DNA of 16,325 bases. It comes from Limnohabitans sp. GTDB taxonomy: Bacteria; Pseudomonadota; Gammaproteobacteria; Burkholderiales; Burkholderiaceae_C. A program made the position numbers and the translations under genes. Position 1 is the first letter of the stretch. Each line of letters starts with the position of its first letter. The notes beneath the pieces are model-generated. The model saw nothing but the letters and a program-made list of their open reading frames with translations, made no database searches and was not told where the DNA came from. Of this stretch, positions 13,093-16,325 are shown one piece after another. The stretch lies in the NCBI GenBank assembly GCA_023260735.1, contig JALQUL010000037.1, positions 1 through 16,325 on the forward strand. Direction: 5' to 3'.

Positions 13093-14268
13093 TTAAGCCC
13101 GTGAGCCTAACACTTCAAATGCTGGAAGGGTTTTACCTTCTAGAACTTCTAGGAATGCGCCTCCACCCGTTGAGATGTAATCAACGTTGGATTCAATACC
13201 ATACTTGGCAATTGCCGCCAGAGTATCACCACCGCCTGCCAAACTAAAAGCAGAGCTTTGTGCAATAGCATGGGCAATCGTTTTAGTACCGTTTTCAAAG
13301 GCGGCAAACTCAAATACACCGACAGGGCCATTCCAAACAATGGTACCTGCTTTTTTAAGTTGCTCGGCTAACTGAGCTGCAGTCACAGGACCAATATCTA
13401 AAATTAAGTCGTCGTCTTGTACATCGGTAGCAGCCTTCACTGTGGCTACTGCATCAGCAGCAAAAGTTTTAGCACAGACCACATCGACAGGAATAGGTAC
13501 AGATGCGCCTCGAGCTGTCATGGCAGCCATTACCGCTTTAGCCGCATCAAGTAAATCAGGCTCAGCCAAGCTTTTACCAATTTTTAAACCTGCCGCCAAC
13601 ATAAATGTGTTAGCAATACCGCCACCTACAATAAGTTGATCAACATTTTTAGCCAAGGCTTCAAGAATAGTGAGTTTGGTAGACACTTTAGAACCCGCCA
13701 CAATCGCTACTAAAGGGCGTTTTGGTTGGTTTAAAGCTTTAGCAATAGCGTCCATTTCGGCTGCTAATAAAGGACCTGCACAAGCCACAGGGGCGTATTG
13801 TGCAATGCCATAAGTAGAAGCCTCTGCACGGTGTGCGGTACCAAAAGCATCATGTACAAACACATCACATAAAGCTGCCATTTTTTTAGCTAACTCTGGA
13901 TCGTTTTTCTTTTCGCCTTTGTTGACACGGCAGTTTTCAAGCATGACCAATTGGCCTGGCTCGATTGTGACACCATTCACCCAATCAGCCACTACAGGTA
14001 TTTCACGACCCATGAGCTCACCCATGCGTTTGGCAACTGGGGCTAATGAATCTTCTAGTTTGAATGCGCCTTCTGTGGGGCGCCCCAAATGAGAGGTCAC
14101 CATGACAGCTGCACCCGCTTTTAAAGCTTGTTCAATGCAGGGAATTGAGGCTCGAATACGAGTGTCTTCTGTGATGTTGCCGGCATCGTCTTGCGGGACA
14201 TTCAGGTCAGCGCGAATAAATACGCGCTTTCCTGATAGGTCCTGATCAAGCATACGCTTAAATTTCAT
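13093..14268 (-). CDS. pgk: Phosphoglycerate kinase
   Basis: A 391-residue cytoplasmic glycolytic/gluconeogenic kinase that converts 1,3-bisphosphoglycerate plus ADP to 3-phosphoglycerate plus ATP, and the reverse. Family blocks in order are RADLNVPQ (19-26), TSHLGRPTEG (58-67), NCRVNKGEKK, VHDAFGTAHRAEAST, AIVAGSKVSTKL, NGPVGVFEF and the nucleotide-loop GGGDTLAAI. The ATG at 14268 has AAAGG seven bases upstream and gives the usual N-terminus (MKFKRMLDQDLSGKRVFIR). The frame extends to 14316, but that would overlap the end of gap and add 16 non-family residues. It starts 14 bp after the gap stop, which indicates a gap-pgk operon. Confidence 0.96.
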   Translation of the reverse strand: MKFKRMLDQDLSGKRVFIRADLNVPQDDAGNITEDTRIRASIPCIEQALKAGAAVMVTSHLGRPTEGAFKLEDSLAPVAKRMGELMGREIPVVADWVNGVTIEPGQLVMLENCRVNKGEKKNDPELAKKMAALCDVFVHDAFGTAHRAEASTYGIAQYAPVACAGPLLAAEMDAIAKALNQPKRPLVAIVAGSKVSTKLTILEALAKNVDQLIVGGGIANTFMLAAGLKIGKSLAEPDLLDAAKAVMAAMTARGASVPIPVDVVCAKTFAADAVATVKAATDVQDDDLILDIGPVTAAQLAEQLKKAGTIVWNGPVGVFEFAAFENGTKTIAHAIAQSSAFSLAGGGDTLAAIAKYGIESNVDYISTGGGAFLEVLEGKTLPAFEVLGSRA

Positions 14269-14282
14269 GACCAGACCTTTAA

Positions 14283-15281
14283 TTATTGAGCAATTACACG
14301 AACCATTTCGAGGCACTTGTTAGAGTAACCCCATTCGTTGTCATACCAAGATACCACTTTAACAAAGGTTTTATCAAGGGCGATACCTGCTTCAGCATCG
14401 AATACGCTGGTGCATGATTCACCACGGAAATCAGTGGCCACTACTTTGTCTTCGGTGTAACCCAAAACGCCTTTTAATGCACCTTGTGACTGAGCTTTCA
14501 TTTCTGCACAGATTTCTTCGTAAGAAGCTTCTGAGTTGAGTTCAACGGTCAAGTCCACTACCGATACATCGGAGGTAGGTACGCGGAATGACATACCAGT
14601 TAATTTTTTGTTGAGCTCTGGAATGACTACACCTACCGCTTTAGCCGCACCCGTGCTAGATGGGATAATATTTTCTAAAATACCACGGCCACCGCGCCAG
14701 TCTTTGTTAGAGGGGCCATCTACTGTTTTTTGTGTAGCAGTTGCAGCGTGAACAGTGGTCATGAGGCCACGTTTGATACCCCATTTGTCGTTTAATACTT
14801 TAGCCACTGGTGCCAAGCAGTTGGTAGTGCAAGAGGCATTAGAAATAATCGCTTGACCTGCATAGGTAGCATGATTAACGCCATATACAAACATTGGAGT
14901 GTCGTCTTTGCTGGGTGCAGACATAATGACTTTTTTAGCGCCAGCAGCAAGATGTTTGTCTGCAGTGTCTTTGGTCAAAAATAAACCAGTCGCCTCTAAC
15001 ACCACATCGGCACCGATTTCATTCCATTTAAGAGCAGATGGATCACGCTCTGCGGTTAAACGAATTTTTTTACCGTTAACGATTAAGGTATTACCTTCGA
15101 CTGCGATATCGCCTTTAAAACGGCCATGTACTGAATCATATTTGAGCATATACGCTAAATAATCAGGTTCTAACAAATCGTTAATACCCACGATTTCGAT
15201 ATCAGAGAAGTTTTCTACTGCAGCACGAAACACCATACGGCCAATACGACCAAAACCATTGATACCTAACTTGATTGTCAT
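14283..15281 (-). CDS. gap: Glyceraldehyde-3-phosphate dehydrogenase, phosphorylating, type I
   Basis: A 332-residue cytoplasmic enzyme that oxidises glyceraldehyde 3-phosphate to 1,3-bisphosphoglycerate with NAD. The Rossmann motif is LGINGFGRIGR (5-15), and the adenosine-ribose position is Asp in GIND (D35), pointing to NAD rather than NADP. The catalytic cysteine is C151 in SNASCTTNC and the catalytic histidine H178 in TTVHAATATQ. WYDNEWGYSNK near the end is the classic C-terminal block. GGAG precedes the ATG by six bases, in a context (TTTTGGAGAAATCA) almost the same as that of fba. It lies 108 bp after tkt, with a structured spacer between. Confidence 0.96.
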   Translation of the reverse strand: MTIKLGINGFGRIGRMVFRAAVENFSDIEIVGINDLLEPDYLAYMLKYDSVHGRFKGDIAVEGNTLIVNGKKIRLTAERDPSALKWNEIGADVVLEATGLFLTKDTADKHLAAGAKKVIMSAPSKDDTPMFVYGVNHATYAGQAIISNASCTTNCLAPVAKVLNDKWGIKRGLMTTVHAATATQKTVDGPSNKDWRGGRGILENIIPSSTGAAKAVGVVIPELNKKLTGMSFRVPTSDVSVVDLTVELNSEASYEEICAEMKAQSQGALKGVLGYTEDKVVATDFRGESCTSVFDAEAGIALDKTFVKVVSWYDNEWGYSNKCLEMVRVIAQ

Positions 15282-15327
15282 TTGATTTCTCCAAAATTAA
15301 AAAATTAAAAATCTATTCGAAATGATG

Positions 15328-15381
15328 CCCGATTTGCCTGTTCGCTTGCTGACATAAGCCTAGCACTTACTAGCAATCGGG
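15328..15381 (-). other. Structured spacer RNA candidate between tkt and gap
   Basis: On the minus strand CCCGATTGC pairs with GCAAATCGGG (nine pairs, one bulged A), enclosing about 35 bases that can form further short stems (GCTT/AAGC, CTAG/CTAG). No T-run follows directly, so it does not look like a standard terminator. It may be an mRNA processing or stability element, or a leader for gap-pgk. Confidence 0.4.
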
Positions 15382-15389
15382 AATCAAAA

Positions 15390-16325
15390 TTAACGAGTTG
15401 CCAATACTTTTTGCACAGTTTGAGCGACGTTTTCAGTGGTGAAACCAAAATGCTCAAATAAAACTGGAGCAGGGGCAGATTCACCAAAAGTACTAATGCC
15501 AACGACTGCAGCACAAGCATATTTCCACCAGAAATCTGGGGAACCCATTTCGACTGCAATACGCGGTAAGTTGGCAGGTAAAACACTGAGTTTGTATTCA
15601 ACCGATTGTTGATCAAAAGTGGTGGTGCTTGGCATAGAAACTACACGTACTGCAATTTTTCGCTCGGCTAACAATTGCTGTGCTTTTACCGCTAATTGAA
15701 CTTCAGAACCAGTGGCAATAATCACGGCTTGCGGTTTTTTATTCATACCCACATCTAGTGGGTCGGACAATACATAAGCACCTTTGCTGATGTCAGCCAA
15801 TTCGGTTTTTTTGGCATAAGTTAAGTTTTGACGGCTTAATAAAAGAGCAGTTGGTTGATTGTGATTACGTAATGCCGCAATCCAAGCCACTGTAGTTTCT
15901 GTAGTATCAGCAGGACGCCATACATCTAGGTTAGGAATGAGACGCAAACTAGCAGCATGCTCGATGGATTGATGGGTAGGGCCATCTTCACCAAGACCAA
16001 TACTATCGTGGGTAAATACATGCACCACACGTATTTTCATGAGGGCTGCCATACGAATCGCGTTACGTGAATAATCACTAAAGGTTAAGAATGTACCGCC
16101 GTAAGGAATGTAACCACCGTGCAAAGCCACACCATTCATGATGGCAGCCATACCAAACTCACGAACACCATAATTAATATGACGACCGCCTACACCCGCT
16201 TCATTTTTAACCACTTCGCCAGCTTCGGTAAAGCGTAAATTAGGGGTGCTTGATGTATTGGTTAAATTAGAGCCGGTTAAATCAGCACTACCACCTAATA
16301 ATTCTGGCAAAGCAGCAGTAAAGAC
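15390..16325 (-). CDS. tkt: Transketolase, C-terminal part (cut by window edge)
   Basis: The visible 311 residues are roughly the C-terminal half of a thiamine-diphosphate transketolase, which moves two-carbon units between sugar phosphates in the non-oxidative pentose phosphate pathway. The frame is open to the right edge (VFTAALPELLGGSADLTGSN), so the apparent start at 16310 is only an internal TTG. Key blocks are NYGVREFGMAAI with the cofactor-activating Glu, YGGTFLTFSDY, and the transketolase signature HDSIGLGEDGPTHQ followed by SIEHAASLRLIPN. The C-terminal domain follows to the TAA at 15390. It is the upstream neighbour of gap, as in other Burkholderiales. Confidence 0.95.
   Translation of the reverse strand, partial: VFTAALPELLGGSADLTGSNLTNTSSTPNLRFTEAGEVVKNEAGVGGRHINYGVREFGMAAIMNGVALHGGYIPYGGTFLTFSDYSRNAIRMAALMKIRVVHVFTHDSIGLGEDGPTHQSIEHAASLRLIPNLDVWRPADTTETTVAWIAALRNHNQPTALLLSRQNLTYAKKTELADISKGAYVLSDPLDVGMNKKPQAVIIATGSEVQLAVKAQQLLAERKIAVRVVSMPSTTTFDQQSVEYKLSVLPANLPRIAVEMGSPDFWWKYACAAVVGISTFGESAPAPVLFEHFGFTTENVAQTVQKVLATR

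Noticed and set aside
13035..13639. Several short plus-strand and alternate minus frames inside pgk
   Set aside because: All are shadows of the conserved phosphoglycerate kinase gene.
15305..15616. 103-codon minus-strand frame overlapping the tkt 3' end
   Set aside because: It is the other reading frame of the transketolase coding sequence and has no family features.

Overview
The window is AT-rich bacterial chromosome, with nearly every base coding or short intergenic. It suggests a low-GC betaproteobacterium, probably of the Burkholderiales. The grounds are a DUF1840-type small protein, a tandem pair of lysophospholipid acyltransferases, a CbbA-type class II aldolase and the gene order tkt-gap-pgk-fba. 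This is inferred from gene content; no rRNA or other phylogenetic marker is present. I see no mobile element, tRNA, rRNA, CRISPR array or phage gene.

Left part (1-3948). A minus-strand group encodes a periplasmic NMT1/SsuA-type binding protein, then an ATPase and a permease of the nitrate/sulfonate/taurine ABC class, then the start of a TauD-type 2-oxoglutarate dioxygenase cut by the window edge. Together they look like uptake and oxidative cleavage of an organic sulfur (sulfonate-like) or related compound. A Crp/Fnr-family regulator is transcribed divergently. The 150-bp spacer between regulator and binding protein holds a CRP-like dyad centred 41.5 bp upstream of the start point predicted from a good -10 box for the transport operon. 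This is the best candidate regulatory circuit in the window.

Middle part (3952-8528). A UshA-type 5'-nucleotidase/UDP-sugar hydrolase (minus) converges on the regulator with only 3 bp between the stops. Divergent from ushA, on the plus strand, come an isochorismatase-like cysteine hydrolase, an EamA-type exporter and a GlxA-type DJ-1/AraC regulator. Upstream of eamA lie a perfect 28-bp palindrome and a terminator-like hairpin that share bases. They argue for a TTG start at 6628 and possibly for attenuation.

Right part (8567-16325). Two lipid A-type acyltransferases (overlapping ATGA) and a DUF1840 protein are on the minus strand. A single-domain uroporphyrinogen-III C-methyltransferase, for siroheme or cobalamin, is divergent on the plus strand. 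Then come the carbon-metabolism genes on the minus strand: transketolase (partial), GAPDH, phosphoglycerate kinase and fructose-bisphosphate aldolase. Good intrinsic terminators follow pgk and fba, so fba probably has its own promoter. Pyruvate kinase, often found between pgk and fba in Burkholderiales, is not there.

Several starts were moved inward from the longest frame (ushA, the hydrolase, eamA, fba, pgk) on the basis of ribosome binding sites, promoter position, signal peptide or family alignment.
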